A stretch of DNA of 52,019 bases, taken from contig JAUNOY010000020.1 of assembly GCA_030536995.1 (NCBI GenBank), forward strand, positions 1-52,019, read 5' to 3'. Positions 1 through 8,124 of this stretch are shown here, piece after piece. Source of the stretch: Eubacteriales bacterium. GTDB taxonomy: Bacteria > Bacillota > Clostridia > Lachnospirales > Lachnospiraceae. The number at the start of each line of letters is the position of its first letter. Within the stretch, counting starts at the first letter, position 1. Made by a program: the position numbers and the translations under genes. Below the pieces are notes generated by a model, which ran no database searches, was not told the origin of the DNA, and saw only the letters and a program-made list of their open reading frames with translations.

Positions 1-19
1 TTCATTTTGAACGAAAAGT

Positions 20-53
20 CCTCTTTTTCCGTAGAGGCTGTTATTTCACAGCC
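20..53 (-). terminator. Possible terminator hairpins downstream of the spoIIID remnant
   Basis: Two adjacent inverted repeats are visible: GGCTGT/ACAGCC (36-53) and CCTCT/AGAGG (20-37). They share bases, so only one can form at a time. On the minus strand a short TTTT follows the second. They lie downstream of the truncated spoIIID. The rest of the first 200 bases shows no gene. Confidence 0.35.
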
Positions 54-206
54 CCCTTTATACTTTATCATAGAATACTTTTTACTTTTATATTTCCTCA
101 TGGTCACGATGCTTTTTTCGCTTAAATCGTACCTTTTGAACACGTGTTGTTACATATAAAAGTCTTAACCCCACTAAACACTCTTACCTCACCTCATAAA
201 CAACCT

Positions 207-350
207 TCACAAAAACGCCTTTTTTGTTACATCTATATGTACCGTAGACTTGCTAATCCCAAACTTCCCCGCCGTCTGCCGCACGGTTGATTTGGTTTCA
301 ATGATATAATTGGCGATTTCCACTGCACGTTCTTCTATGTAATCTTTCAA
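207..350 (-). pseudogene. spoIIID: Truncated SpoIIID-type sporulation transcription factor (TTG start)
   Basis: The 47 residues beginning KDYIEERAVEIANY and ending in a helix-turn-helix with SKSTVH match the N-terminal half of SpoIIID, the mother-cell sporulation regulator. Family members are usually about 85-95 residues and continue KDVTERLPQINP after the HTH; here the reading becomes HIDVTKKAFL and stops. The start is set by a GGAGG (358-362 on the complementary strand) seven bases before a TTG codon. No frameshift restores the lost C-terminal basic region, so the 3' half appears deleted or replaced. It sits next to an IS66 remnant, which may explain the damage. A short functional HTH protein cannot be excluded, but a remnant is more likely; a full copy may exist elsewhere. 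Confidence 0.75.
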
Positions 351-414
351 GGATAAGCCTCCGAAGACGCTGTTTTTACAATGTATGCAAAAACCAAGAG
401 CTATATGAACTAAG

Positions 415-1053
415 ATGCTGCTTCGATTACAGAATATTCCCCAAAATCCAACACTCCTCCAAGTGTACAGGATATGGGCGATTGAAAAATCGATCCATCG
501 ATTACAAGCGTATGGTACTCTCCACCTGGAAGATGTGATCAGATCAAAGTATTCTTCCTTCGATGCTATCAAAAAGGCTCGTCTTGAAAAAGAAAAGCCG
601 ATAGTAGAAGGCTTTTTGTCGTGGCTTGATCAGCAAAGCCCTATCCGTGGAAGCAGAATGGATAAAGCTGTCACCTACATTCAGAATCGCCGCTCCTATC
701 TGTCCACTTATCTGGAAGACGGCCGCTGCAGTTTTTCTAATAATCTCAGCGAAAATGCGAGCCGCCCGTTTACAGTAGGCCGTAAAAACTGGCTGTTCTG
801 CGATACACCAAACGGAGCCCAGGCCAGCGCTATCGTGTACACAATGGTAGAAACGGCAAAAGCCAATGGAGTAAACGTCTATCACTATCTTACTTATCTG
901 CTGGAAAAACTGCCTGATGACAGGATGAGTGATGATGAATTAGAACTTCTGGCGCCATGGAATGAAACTGTCAAAGCTGAGATCGAACGTCGTGCAAACG
1001 AATCAAATCAATCATATGCGAATTGTCAAGGTGCTCCGGCTACTGAAAAGTAG
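415..1053 (+). pseudogene. IS66-family transposase, C-terminal remnant
   Basis: The last ~150 residues carry the IS66 DDE transposase signature: DKAVTYIQNRRSYL, then SNNLSENASRPF with the catalytic Glu region, VGRKNWLFCDTPNGA, and the IS66 C-terminal segment YHYLTYLLEKLP followed by LLAPWN. The first ~50 residues do not look like IS66 sequence, and the full protein is usually above 450 residues. The 5' end, including the first catalytic residues and the accessory ORFs of the element, is therefore missing. It cannot transpose by itself. Confidence 0.85.
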
Positions 1054-1093
1054 TCGGGGATTTTTCTATCATACCTAAAAATTAAGCGCTTAC
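415..1093 (+). mobile_element. 3' remnant of an IS66-family insertion sequence with its right end
   Basis: Downstream of the transposase remnant the sequence ends in AAGCGCTTAC (1084-1093). Its complement begins GTAAGCGC, the start typical of IS66-family terminal inverted repeats. The left end was not found; the element is 5'-truncated close to the spoIIID remnant. IS66 elements normally duplicate 8 bp, so TATTGACT (1094-1101) would be the right-hand target copy if the end call is right. Confidence 0.65.
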
Positions 1094-1142
1094 TATTGAC
1101 TAATGATAGAATAAACTGATTGTTAGCCATGCAACCTTAAAT

Positions 1143-1364
1143 CTATTTCAATAATTTATATGTTTCATTTGGTACACCAATCGGAAACACCATCTCTTTT
1201 GCATGAGCACGCATTGTTTCCTCTTCTTTGCGAGTTTTCCACATAAAAATAGATGTAATAGTCTTAATTCCATATATTTTTATTCCTACAATTCCCGATT
1301 TCTCATGTTCTCCATTATAAATGATTCCAAACTCTTTTTGAAGTTTTTTAACACTGACCCTCAC
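1143..1364 (-). CDS. Unrecognised small ORF, possibly a gene remnant
   Basis: A 73-codon GTG-initiated reading frame lying 12 bases past the stop of the EAL fragment and ending next to the IS66 terminus. It is Lys/Glu rich with no signal peptide, membrane segment or motif that I recognise, and no convincing ribosome site precedes the GTG. It may be the tail of the EAL protein after a further lesion, or chance. No function is proposed. Confidence 0.2.
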   Translation of the reverse strand: MRVSVKKLQKEFGIIYNGEHEKSGIVGIKIYGIKTITSIFMWKTRKEEETMRAHAKEMVFPIGVPNETYKLLK

Positions 1365-1376
1365 TTATAACAATCC

Positions 1377-2188
1377 TCAAAAACTTTGAGCATCCAAAGA
1401 TAACATATTCTCTTTACCATTTAATCTCTCTAATATCTCTGCAGCTTCATCACCGATATTTCCAAATGCGCGCTCTGGTTTTCCGAGGAAAAATCCCTGG
1501 CCGTAATGCACTCCCAAGCTGTGCAGACATTCCAGCTCCTGTGCTGTTTCTATCCCTTCTGCGATCAGAATCGCCTCTGTTGCATTACAGTAATCTAGCA
1601 GGAGTTTCATCATGATTTCTTTTTTTTATACTTGTGGATATCCCTTACTAATTCTATATCCGCCTTCAGATAATCAGGCGTGGTATTTACCACACGGTTT
1701 AGTCCTGAATGTCCAGCTCCCACATCATCCAATGCTATCTCATATCCCTGATCTGCATAATGTTTCATGATCTGCTGCAATATCTGGTAGTTTTCTATGT
1801 CTGATCTCTCTATTATTTCGAATACAATATCAGAAGCAGGAACCCCTGCCTTCATAGCCTTACGATTTGTAAATCCCTGTATAAACGCTTTATCCTGAAT
1901 GATATTGCCATCAACATTAAGAAATAATTTTACTTTCTCCGGTTTTTCAACTGCAGCCTTTAAGGCTTTGTTTCTGCATAGTTTCTCTAATTTCCATACG
2001 CATCCCAACTGTTCAGCGATCACAAACAAATCTGAAATCGTAAGTGTCATACTGCTCCTGTCTATACGGCTGAGTGCCTCATAGCCGGACACCCTGCCGG
2101 TCTGTAAATTAACGATTGGCTGAAACACCGGATATATGGCTTTTCTCTCTAATATCTTATAGAATTCATCTGCTTTGTTTACTTTCAT
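1377..2188 (-). pseudogene. EAL-domain c-di-GMP phosphodiesterase split by a frameshift
   Basis: EAL domains hydrolyse cyclic di-GMP. The first part (1610-2188) has FQPIVNL, the YEALSR signature, the metal-binding IIERSD segment, DDVGAGHSG and the catalytic-lysine segment YLKADIELVRDIH, then reads into a run of lysines and stops. The second part (1377-1613) continues in another frame with the AEGIE glutamate motif and GQGFFLGKP. The break falls at eight T/A base pairs (1620-1627), so one indel separates the two halves. The rejoined protein would be a stand-alone EAL of about 265 residues. It is the third gene of the phosphatase/YibE-F operon, 25 bases behind yibE/F, with an AGGAGG ribosome site. 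As read it lacks the conserved Glu and Gln of the active site; slippage or a sequencing error could restore it. Confidence 0.8.
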
Positions 2189-2213
2189 CGTTTTATGATC
2201 CCTCCTGCGAGAA

Positions 2214-3341
2214 TCACTTTTTCAATACTTTTCCTGAAATAAAGAAGGCTCCTGCCAGTGAGGTAAAGGGAACTGTAAGGATTACTCCCATACTTGCGGA
2301 AATCCCCTGCATCAGTTCGATTCCAATAGAATACATATTGATGATCTGATGATAGGAATAATTATAAGCAAAAATAAATACCAGTGTGTTGAGAGAGCCA
2401 CCTGCAAAAGCAAGGATCAGCGTATTTGACATAGTTCCCATCATATCTTTTCCAACATTCATGCCGCTTTTAAACAAGTCCCACATTCCAAGATCCGGGC
2501 GTCTGCTGTATATTTCCTGTAAAGTAGAGGCAATAGACATTCCTACATCCATTACTGCTCCCAGTGATGCGATCAGGATCCCTGCAAACAGAAGTTCATT
2601 TATTTTTATAGCTGTTTTCTCTTCCAGGTAAATCAGCTCTTCAATATCACTTACATTATAACCTGTGATCCGAGTTACTTTTCCAAATATTCCTGCAAAT
2701 ATAACAGCCATTACAACACCGGTTACAGTTCCGGAAATTGCAGTTAATGATTTAACAGAAATTCCGGAAATCAGATAAATTGTTACTACAGTGGTTATAA
2801 CGGCAACAACTACCGCTGAAAAGATTGGCGAAACACCTCTGTATATCATCGGAAGAAACAGAAACAGCACACATACAATGGTAAAGCCCAGCCCCATTAC
2901 AGATGCCGCACCTTTTTTTCCACCGATCAGGATAATTGCCAGAAGAAACACTGCAATCATAAAATATAAGGAAAATTCACGGTCAGCACTATATACAGAT
3001 GCAATGACTTCACCCTGTGATTCACTGACCAGTGCAATGACTTTCATACCCTTTTTACAGGTTGCACCAAACAGATAGCTGGAAGAACTGATTGCTTCCA
3101 CTTTTTCGTTCTTAAATTTGCCGGAACAGAGTCGCAGCCTGACTGTCTGATTACCTACTCTGTTTCCGTTTTCTGTAAGGTTATCTGAAATAACCTCTGT
3201 TACTACTGCTTTCTCAAAGGTTCTGCCCTCTGTAGAAAGAAGTTCTGTTTTTTCGATCTTATTATATTGCATCAGAAAAATGAGGAAAAGGATGCCTGCG
3301 ATCACCAGGCACCCTCTCCGAAGGAAATTTTTGTTTAACAT
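2214..3341 (-). CDS. YibE/F family multi-pass membrane protein
   Basis: Residues 1-25 form a membrane anchor. A soluble, probably extracytoplasmic domain of about 100 residues follows, then about seven hydrophobic segments, as in the YibE/F family, whose biochemical role is unknown. Family hallmarks are GAVMDVGMSIAST and SGMNVGKDMMGTM followed by LILAFAGG. Its ATG overlaps the TAA stop of the upstream metallophosphoesterase (TAATG), so translation is probably coupled. The same arrangement occurs at the other end of the window with an alkaline phosphatase and a paralogous YibE/F, which suggests a job tied to extracellular phosphate release, for example transport of a product or ion. That job is inference only. 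Confidence 0.85.
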   Translation of the reverse strand: MLNKNFLRRGCLVIAGILFLIFLMQYNKIEKTELLSTEGRTFEKAVVTEVISDNLTENGNRVGNQTVRLRLCSGKFKNEKVEAISSSSYLFGATCKKGMKVIALVSESQGEVIASVYSADREFSLYFMIAVFLLAIILIGGKKGAASVMGLGFTIVCVLFLFLPMIYRGVSPIFSAVVVAVITTVVTIYLISGISVKSLTAISGTVTGVVMAVIFAGIFGKVTRITGYNVSDIEELIYLEEKTAIKINELLFAGILIASLGAVMDVGMSIASTLQEIYSRRPDLGMWDLFKSGMNVGKDMMGTMSNTLILAFAGGSLNTLVFIFAYNYSYHQIINMYSIGIELMQGISASMGVILTVPFTSLAGAFFISGKVLKK

Positions 3342-5914
3342 TATTTTGCTTTCACCTTAATTGTTTTGCTTGCTGCACCATACACGTTCTTGTCTGAAAC
3401 TTTGGTAAATGCTTTTACTCTTACATAGTAAGTTTTTCCTTTGGACAGATTTTTAAGAGTATATGTAGTTTTTGCTGTACGGTAAGTAGTTACCTTTTTG
3501 AATGAAGAATCTGTGGAAACCTGAATTGCATAGCCGGAAACTTTTCCACCTGCTTTTCCGATCGTAACAGTGGCTGTTCCGGATTTTCCGGCTTTCACAG
3601 TTTTTAACACTGCTTTCTTTGGCACAATCTTAAATGTTACTGTCTGTGTTCCTGTATACTTTCCGATTCCATTGATGGTTGCTTTTGCCAGACCTGTATT
3701 TTTGTTATCTGTATAGGTAACTGTGTAGTCTTTTCCTGCCTTTAAGGTCTTTCCATTCAGAGTTACTTTAAGAGCCGGCTGGATCTGTTTTCCTGTATAA
3801 ATCTGATTCTTCACTTTCCCTACAGATGCTGATTTAATATCTTCTGTCACACCTTTTTTAATCGTAAAGGTTTCATCAATTTTCTGGTCATTATCTGTAC
3901 GATAAGTATTGATCGTAAATGTATTATCTGTTACATCAATAACAGAATAAGTCGGAACATCTTCCTGCCATCTGTTTGCAATATAGCTCTGCATTCTTGG
4001 TACAAGATCATAATACTTGCTTCCTGATGAAGAGTTTGCTGTCATATAGAGAATACCATCCGGATTTACAACTGTCTCACCCTTTTCTGTATCCTCTATC
4101 GCATCCTTATCCATGACTGCATTCAGATAATTCAGATAAGCCACATCAGCCGGTTCCTTGGAATCTGCGGAAATATTTGCCGGTGCTTCATATCTTGTAG
4201 CCGGATTTTCTCCTGCATCCATATCCTTGTCCAGCTCTGCATCAAACTCATCATCCGTATATTCTACAGTTTTATGTCCACCCTCAAGAATATGGGTACG
4301 GGAATATGCATGATCGTGTCCTGTAAGAACAACATCTACATCATTTGCTTCAAAATAGGGTACCAGTGTATATCTGAGGTTTGTAATCTCCGGTTCATTG
4401 GAATGCTCTGCAGAACCATAAATATCCTGATGTAAAGTTACGACTCTCCAGGTACAGTTTGGATTTGCAGCAATCGCCTGTTCCATAAACTGTTTATGTT
4501 CAGCAGCATTGGTATCCTGTGTATTGAGCATCATAAACAGAGTGTTTCCATATGTAAAATAATAATCTCCACCAACAACTCCGTTAGAACCCAGGTCGCT
4601 GCTGTTTGGTGTATTAAAATGATATGTGTAGTTCGCATTGTCTGCATCATGGTTACCAACTGTAGTTGCAACAGGAAGGGATTTCAGCACATCCGGGCTT
4701 AAATATCCGGTATACTCAATCTCACTGGTCATTTCACTTTTTCCCGGAGATTTCTTCTTTGTTGTCTGGATCTGGTCACCTGCTGATACTACGAAGCTTG
4801 CATTTCCGCCTGTTTTATCCATAGCTTCATTTAATGTGGTGTTCCAGTTAAAGGAATCATTTCTGACCGCATCGGACTGTGCCTGATAAAATTCTGCTGT
4901 ATCAGAGCCTTTCAGTTCATTGGAAGATCCGATCTGCGGATCACCTACGAAAATAAAGCTGTAATTATTTGTTGATTTTGTAGCATATTCTGCAGGTTCT
5001 GTGTAGGTTCCATCCTCTTTTTCATAGCTGTAATAGTACACAGTATTGGCACTCAGACCTGTTGCTGTCACTTTATTGGAAACATATGCCTCATTGGTCT
5101 TTGTATTTGTCGTTGCATCTGTCTGCTCTGCAACATACACTTTGGCATTTTTCATATTTCTGCCTTCACCGATGATCAGTTTCGGTGCAGTTGTATCAGC
5201 CTGTGCTCCAAGAATATTTGCTACCATTGCGGCAATTGCACGACTTTCATCGCTTTCTGTATCAAAATCAGGAAGATCCTTATCTGCGTTTGCTTCTGCC
5301 GCGAATTCCTCTTCGTCATTCTCAGAAGCACTAAATGCTGCTGCGTTTTCTCCTTCTTCCGCATTAAATGCTGCTGTGTTTTCTCCTTCTTCCGCATTAA
5401 ATGCTGCTGTGCTTTCTTCTGTTGCTGTATCCACTTCAGTTATTGCAGTTTCCTCTGCTATATTTACTTCTGTTGCTGCATTTGATTCTGTCTCTTCAGC
5501 CTGTGCTGCTTCCACTGTTTCACCTGCTGCTGAAGTATCGGCTTCTGTTCCTGCAAAGACAGATTCACTGCTGTCACTGAAAGCATCACCTGACTGAGCG
5601 GAGAACTCCTGTGCAGCCTGTTCTTCTTTCTTTTCTGCTGTGTCAGAGTTGTCTTTTTTAGAATACCATGCGAAATTTAACTGGCTAAAGTCAGAGCCCG
5701 GAGTAAGTGAAATCTGAGTCCAATCATTCTTAACAGCTTCCCATTCTGCCTTCCAGGATTCCCAGTTCTGGGAAATTCCCATTCCGCCTGCAAGAGAAGC
5801 AGCATCTGTTTTTCCGTCCGGTGCTGCACTTGCAAATGCCGGAGTAACCGCTCCTGCTGTCAGTGAGACTGATAAAATACCTGCCATAAAACTTTTTCGC
5901 CACAAGTTGTTCAT
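3341..5914 (-). CDS. Secreted purple-acid-phosphatase-like metallophosphoesterase
   Basis: The 857-residue protein starts with a Sec signal peptide (cleavage near AFASA, residue 30), then an acidic Ala/Glu-rich linker with 11-residue repeats, a fibronectin-like N-terminal domain (about 240-315) and a calcineurin-like phosphoesterase domain (about 320-640). Metal-ligand motifs are in order: GDPQIG, AGDQIQ, GNHDADN, LHQD and GHDHAYSRT. The Tyr of the purple acid phosphatase GDxxY motif is absent (GDQIQT), so it is PAP-like rather than strictly purple. The C-terminus has a YTGKQIQP bacterial Ig-like module and a fibronectin type III domain (YYVRVKAFTK). No sortase motif or terminal anchor is seen, so it is probably released or wall-associated through the C-terminal modules. 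First gene of an operon with yibE/F and the EAL gene. Substrate unknown; phosphate scavenging from organic phosphoesters is likely. Confidence 0.88.
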   Translation of the reverse strand: MNNLWRKSFMAGILSVSLTAGAVTPAFASAAPDGKTDAASLAGGMGISQNWESWKAEWEAVKNDWTQISLTPGSDFSQLNFAWYSKKDNSDTAEKKEEQAAQEFSAQSGDAFSDSSESVFAGTEADTSAAGETVEAAQAEETESNAATEVNIAEETAITEVDTATEESTAAFNAEEGENTAAFNAEEGENAAAFSASENDEEEFAAEANADKDLPDFDTESDESRAIAAMVANILGAQADTTAPKLIIGEGRNMKNAKVYVAEQTDATTNTKTNEAYVSNKVTATGLSANTVYYYSYEKEDGTYTEPAEYATKSTNNYSFIFVGDPQIGSSNELKGSDTAEFYQAQSDAVRNDSFNWNTTLNEAMDKTGGNASFVVSAGDQIQTTKKKSPGKSEMTSEIEYTGYLSPDVLKSLPVATTVGNHDADNANYTYHFNTPNSSDLGSNGVVGGDYYFTYGNTLFMMLNTQDTNAAEHKQFMEQAIAANPNCTWRVVTLHQDIYGSAEHSNEPEITNLRYTLVPYFEANDVDVVLTGHDHAYSRTHILEGGHKTVEYTDDEFDAELDKDMDAGENPATRYEAPANISADSKEPADVAYLNYLNAVMDKDAIEDTEKGETVVNPDGILYMTANSSSGSKYYDLVPRMQSYIANRWQEDVPTYSVIDVTDNTFTINTYRTDNDQKIDETFTIKKGVTEDIKSASVGKVKNQIYTGKQIQPALKVTLNGKTLKAGKDYTVTYTDNKNTGLAKATINGIGKYTGTQTVTFKIVPKKAVLKTVKAGKSGTATVTIGKAGGKVSGYAIQVSTDSSFKKVTTYRTAKTTYTLKNLSKGKTYYVRVKAFTKVSDKNVYGAASKTIKVKAK
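5312..5410 (-). repeat. Three 33-bp tandem repeats in the metallophosphoesterase linker
   Basis: A 33-bp unit is repeated about three times, two units nearly identical, encoding AAFNAEEGEN-type 11-residue repeats and a diverged AAFSASENDEE unit. The reading frame is kept. It makes a flexible acidic spacer between the signal peptide and the catalytic part, and copy number could vary between strains. Confidence 0.75.
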
Positions 5915-5985
5915 TTTTTCATAATCCTCCTGAGAAATGAATGTTTCATCACACGATCACAGATCGGGTGTTCATTACATTGGAG

Positions 5986-6044
5986 AGTATAGAAACATTG
6001 AGAAAAAAGTTCAATAGACTTTACTGAGGTTTAACTATATTTAA
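5986..6044 (-). promoter_or_regulatory. Promoter of the phosphatase operon with phased TTAA-type half-sites
   Basis: On the minus strand a -35 TTGAAC (6009-6014) and a -10 TATACT (5986-5991) are separated by 17 bases. Four similar hexamers, TTAAAT, TTAAAC, GTAAAG and TTGAAC, begin exactly every 10 bases (6039, 6029, 6019, 6009), the last overlapping the -35. This layout resembles the tandem half-sites bound by PhoB/PhoP-type response regulators under phosphate starvation. The regulator is inferred. Confidence 0.6.
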
Positions 6045-6075
6045 CATAGGTCTTACACTACTGTTCGCTCCGTTC

Positions 6076-6468
6076 TCAGTAACAGCTGACACCAAAGTAC
6101 ATCCTGCAGGAAATTCGGCTCAAAGTGCTTTCCTCGGACAGGTTCTGACACATTCCATACACAAAATACATTCTGTTCCGTTTTCTGGAGTTATCGGTCA
6201 TATCAACATTCATCGGACAAACTTTTTTACATTTTCCACATGAAATACACTTCTCTTTGTCACACTTAATTCTGGCTGCCGAGAAATAGCTCATAGGTTT
6301 CAGAAAAACTGTGACCGGACAAATATACTTACAAAACGCTCTGTTATCTTTGAATCGGAATGCCAGAATAATCCCCACAATATAATACAATTTATAGGCG
6401 TTTGCGAAACGCCACAACACCGCATAAATACGGCATTTTTTGTTACCTAAAAACAAATAACTCCTCAC
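6076..6468 (-). pseudogene. Truncated and frameshifted 4Fe-4S membrane protein (NapH-like)
   Basis: The fragment has FCKYICPVTVFLKP, then an intact ferredoxin-type cluster motif CDKEKCISCGKCKKVCP. In the current frame the second cluster is lost, but the alternative frame reads ECILCMECVRTCPRKAL and stops near 6120, as the family does, so an indel lies around the RKRN codons. The usual N-terminal transmembrane half (family about 250-300 residues) is missing on the side facing the insertion sequence. Such proteins pass electrons to membrane redox enzymes; this copy is inactive. No partner redox gene is nearby. Confidence 0.8.
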
Positions 6469-6538
6469 TGGACATGGTATAATAGAGTTGACTAAAAACT
6501 ATAAACCTACATCCAAGAAAGGAGTTATTCTGATACTT

Positions 6539-8011
6539 ATGATACCATATAAACAGCTTTCTTTGGCAGATATTTTTTCAGATTGCCATGAAAAATTTGA
6601 AAATGACAAACCTGCTTTTCTTTCTCTATTAGAAACACATATCGATATTGATGAGTTAATTCCGATTTCTTTTAGAAATCATTTCTATGCATCGACAGGC
6701 AGAACCCGTAAATACCCTTTGCAAGCTTTTATGTGGGCTTTGATTATTCAGCGTATTTTTTCTATCCCTACGGATCAGCTTCTCCTGACTTTTCTCGCTT
6801 ACTCAAAATCACTTCGGGAATTCTGCGGTTTTATTAAAGTCCCTGACGCTTCCAAAATCACCCGATTCAAACAGGATTTTTTAGATGACCTCCAGCTTGT
6901 TTTCGATAACCTTGTTGATGTTACCGAGCCTATCTGTCAGGCGATTGACTCTGCAAAAGCGGATATGACCATCTTTGATTCTTCCGGCATCGAAGCATTT
7001 GTTACCGAAAATAATCCCAAGTATGCTAACAGGATCATCAAACAGCTTAAGGCATATGCGAAAGCTCAGGGCTTTGATAAATCCTATGATCCTTATAAAG
7101 CTGCCTATGGTTCCATGCCTTCTCATGCTTCTGCTAATCCTGAGATTAAGCAGCTTTATATCAATGGGCATTTTTGCTATGTCTTCAAGTTCGGTATTGT
7201 CACCAACGGACTGGGCATCATCCGCCACATATCTTTTTATAACAAAAACTTTATGGCTTCACATCCTGATATCGTTGTCGAAAAGAAATCCGATTCCCTT
7301 GACGAAGATAAATGTGTTCATGATTCAAAGCTTTTAATCCCGACACTGAAGGACTTCTTTTCCAAGCATCCTTTGATTAATCCAAAAACCTTCCTAGGTG
7401 ATGCTGCTTTCGATACCGCACAGCTCTATAAGAGCCTTCTTACCGGTGACACTTTTGGTAATGACAAACATTTCTCGAAAGCTTATATTCCGCTGAATGC
7501 AAGATCCGGACTTGAAAATCTGGATTATTTCATCAATGAAGATGGTATTCCGTGTTGTCCCCATGATCCTTCTTTACAAATGAAGTACGAAGGCACTTGC
7601 AAACTTCGCAGTGGAGTAACAAGATATAAATTTGTCTGTCCAAAAATGAAATGGATTTATGATAAATCAACTCAAAAAGCCCATCGTCATTGTTTCTGTG
7701 ACAACCCTTGTACCTCTTCTAAATGTGGGCGGATGGTTTACATCTACCCAGAAAAGGATCTTCGTGCTTATCCCGGAACGATCCGCGGCACCGAAGAATG
7801 GGATGATACCTATAAAATCAGAACTGTTGTCGAAAGGGATATCAACCACATCAAAGACAATCTCTGTCTTGCAGGACGCCGAACCCAAAATGAGAAGACT
7901 CTGCATGCTGATCTGATTCTTGCCGGTATCACCCAACTTATTACTGTTGTTCTCGCAGATAAGATCAATCACCACGAATATATTCGAAGCTTAAAGCCTC
8001 TCATAGCATAG
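6539..8011 (+). CDS. DDE transposase of an insertion sequence (IS1182/IS5-like)
   Basis: The 490-residue protein has an N-terminal DUF772-like region (residues ~30-110, ISFRNHFYASTGRTRKYPLQ) and a split DDE nuclease core: MTIFDSSGIEAF for the first Asp, FLGDAAFDTAQLY for the second, and TVVERDINHIKDNL for the Glu. A cysteine-rich insert (CCPHDP, HCFCDNPCTSSKC) lies between the last two. The frame can be read from a TTG at 6488, but the ATG at 6539 follows an AAGGAG site and gives the usual family length, so it is preferred. All catalytic positions are present, so the element may be active. A TATAAT (6475-6480) lies upstream. I could not define terminal inverted repeats or a target duplication. 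It lies between two decayed, unrelated genes. Confidence 0.85.
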   Translation: MIPYKQLSLADIFSDCHEKFENDKPAFLSLLETHIDIDELIPISFRNHFYASTGRTRKYPLQAFMWALIIQRIFSIPTDQLLLTFLAYSKSLREFCGFIKVPDASKITRFKQDFLDDLQLVFDNLVDVTEPICQAIDSAKADMTIFDSSGIEAFVTENNPKYANRIIKQLKAYAKAQGFDKSYDPYKAAYGSMPSHASANPEIKQLYINGHFCYVFKFGIVTNGLGIIRHISFYNKNFMASHPDIVVEKKSDSLDEDKCVHDSKLLIPTLKDFFSKHPLINPKTFLGDAAFDTAQLYKSLLTGDTFGNDKHFSKAYIPLNARSGLENLDYFINEDGIPCCPHDPSLQMKYEGTCKLRSGVTRYKFVCPKMKWIYDKSTQKAHRHCFCDNPCTSSKCGRMVYIYPEKDLRAYPGTIRGTEEWDDTYKIRTVVERDINHIKDNLCLAGRRTQNEKTLHADLILAGITQLITVVLADKINHHEYIRSLKPLIA

Positions 8012-8037
8012 GACTTACCAACTTAATAAGACCTATG
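8007..8037 (+). terminator. Hairpin just after the transposase gene
   Basis: CATAGG-a-CTTA pairs with TAAG-a-CCTATG around a nine-base loop. It overlaps the transposase stop codon. No long T-run follows, so it may be a weak terminator or a subterminal structure of the element. Confidence 0.4.
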
Positions 8038-8124
8038 GCTTATTTAAGTGTGCCTAAAATATTTCGTCATTTAACGTTTCTGCATTTATCATCTCCATTT
8101 ATTGTGGATAACTGCTATCATATT

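Noticed and set aside
5312-5410. 33-bp repeats as a possible CRISPR-like or mobile repeat
   Set aside because: The units are directly adjacent without spacers and keep the reading frame, so they are protein repeats.
5046-5597. 183-residue Ala/Ser-rich open frame opposite the phosphoesterase linker
   Set aside because: Arises from the complementary strand of the repetitive Ala/Glu-coding linker; not a gene.
6397-6413. GGCGTTT-N3-AAACGCC inverted repeat as the insertion sequence's left end
   Set aside because: No matching sequence was found to the right of the transposase, so it cannot be called a terminal repeat.
8012-8124. Additional gene between the transposase and the TOTE remnant
   Set aside because: No open frame with a start and ribosome site; only a hairpin and AT-rich sequence.
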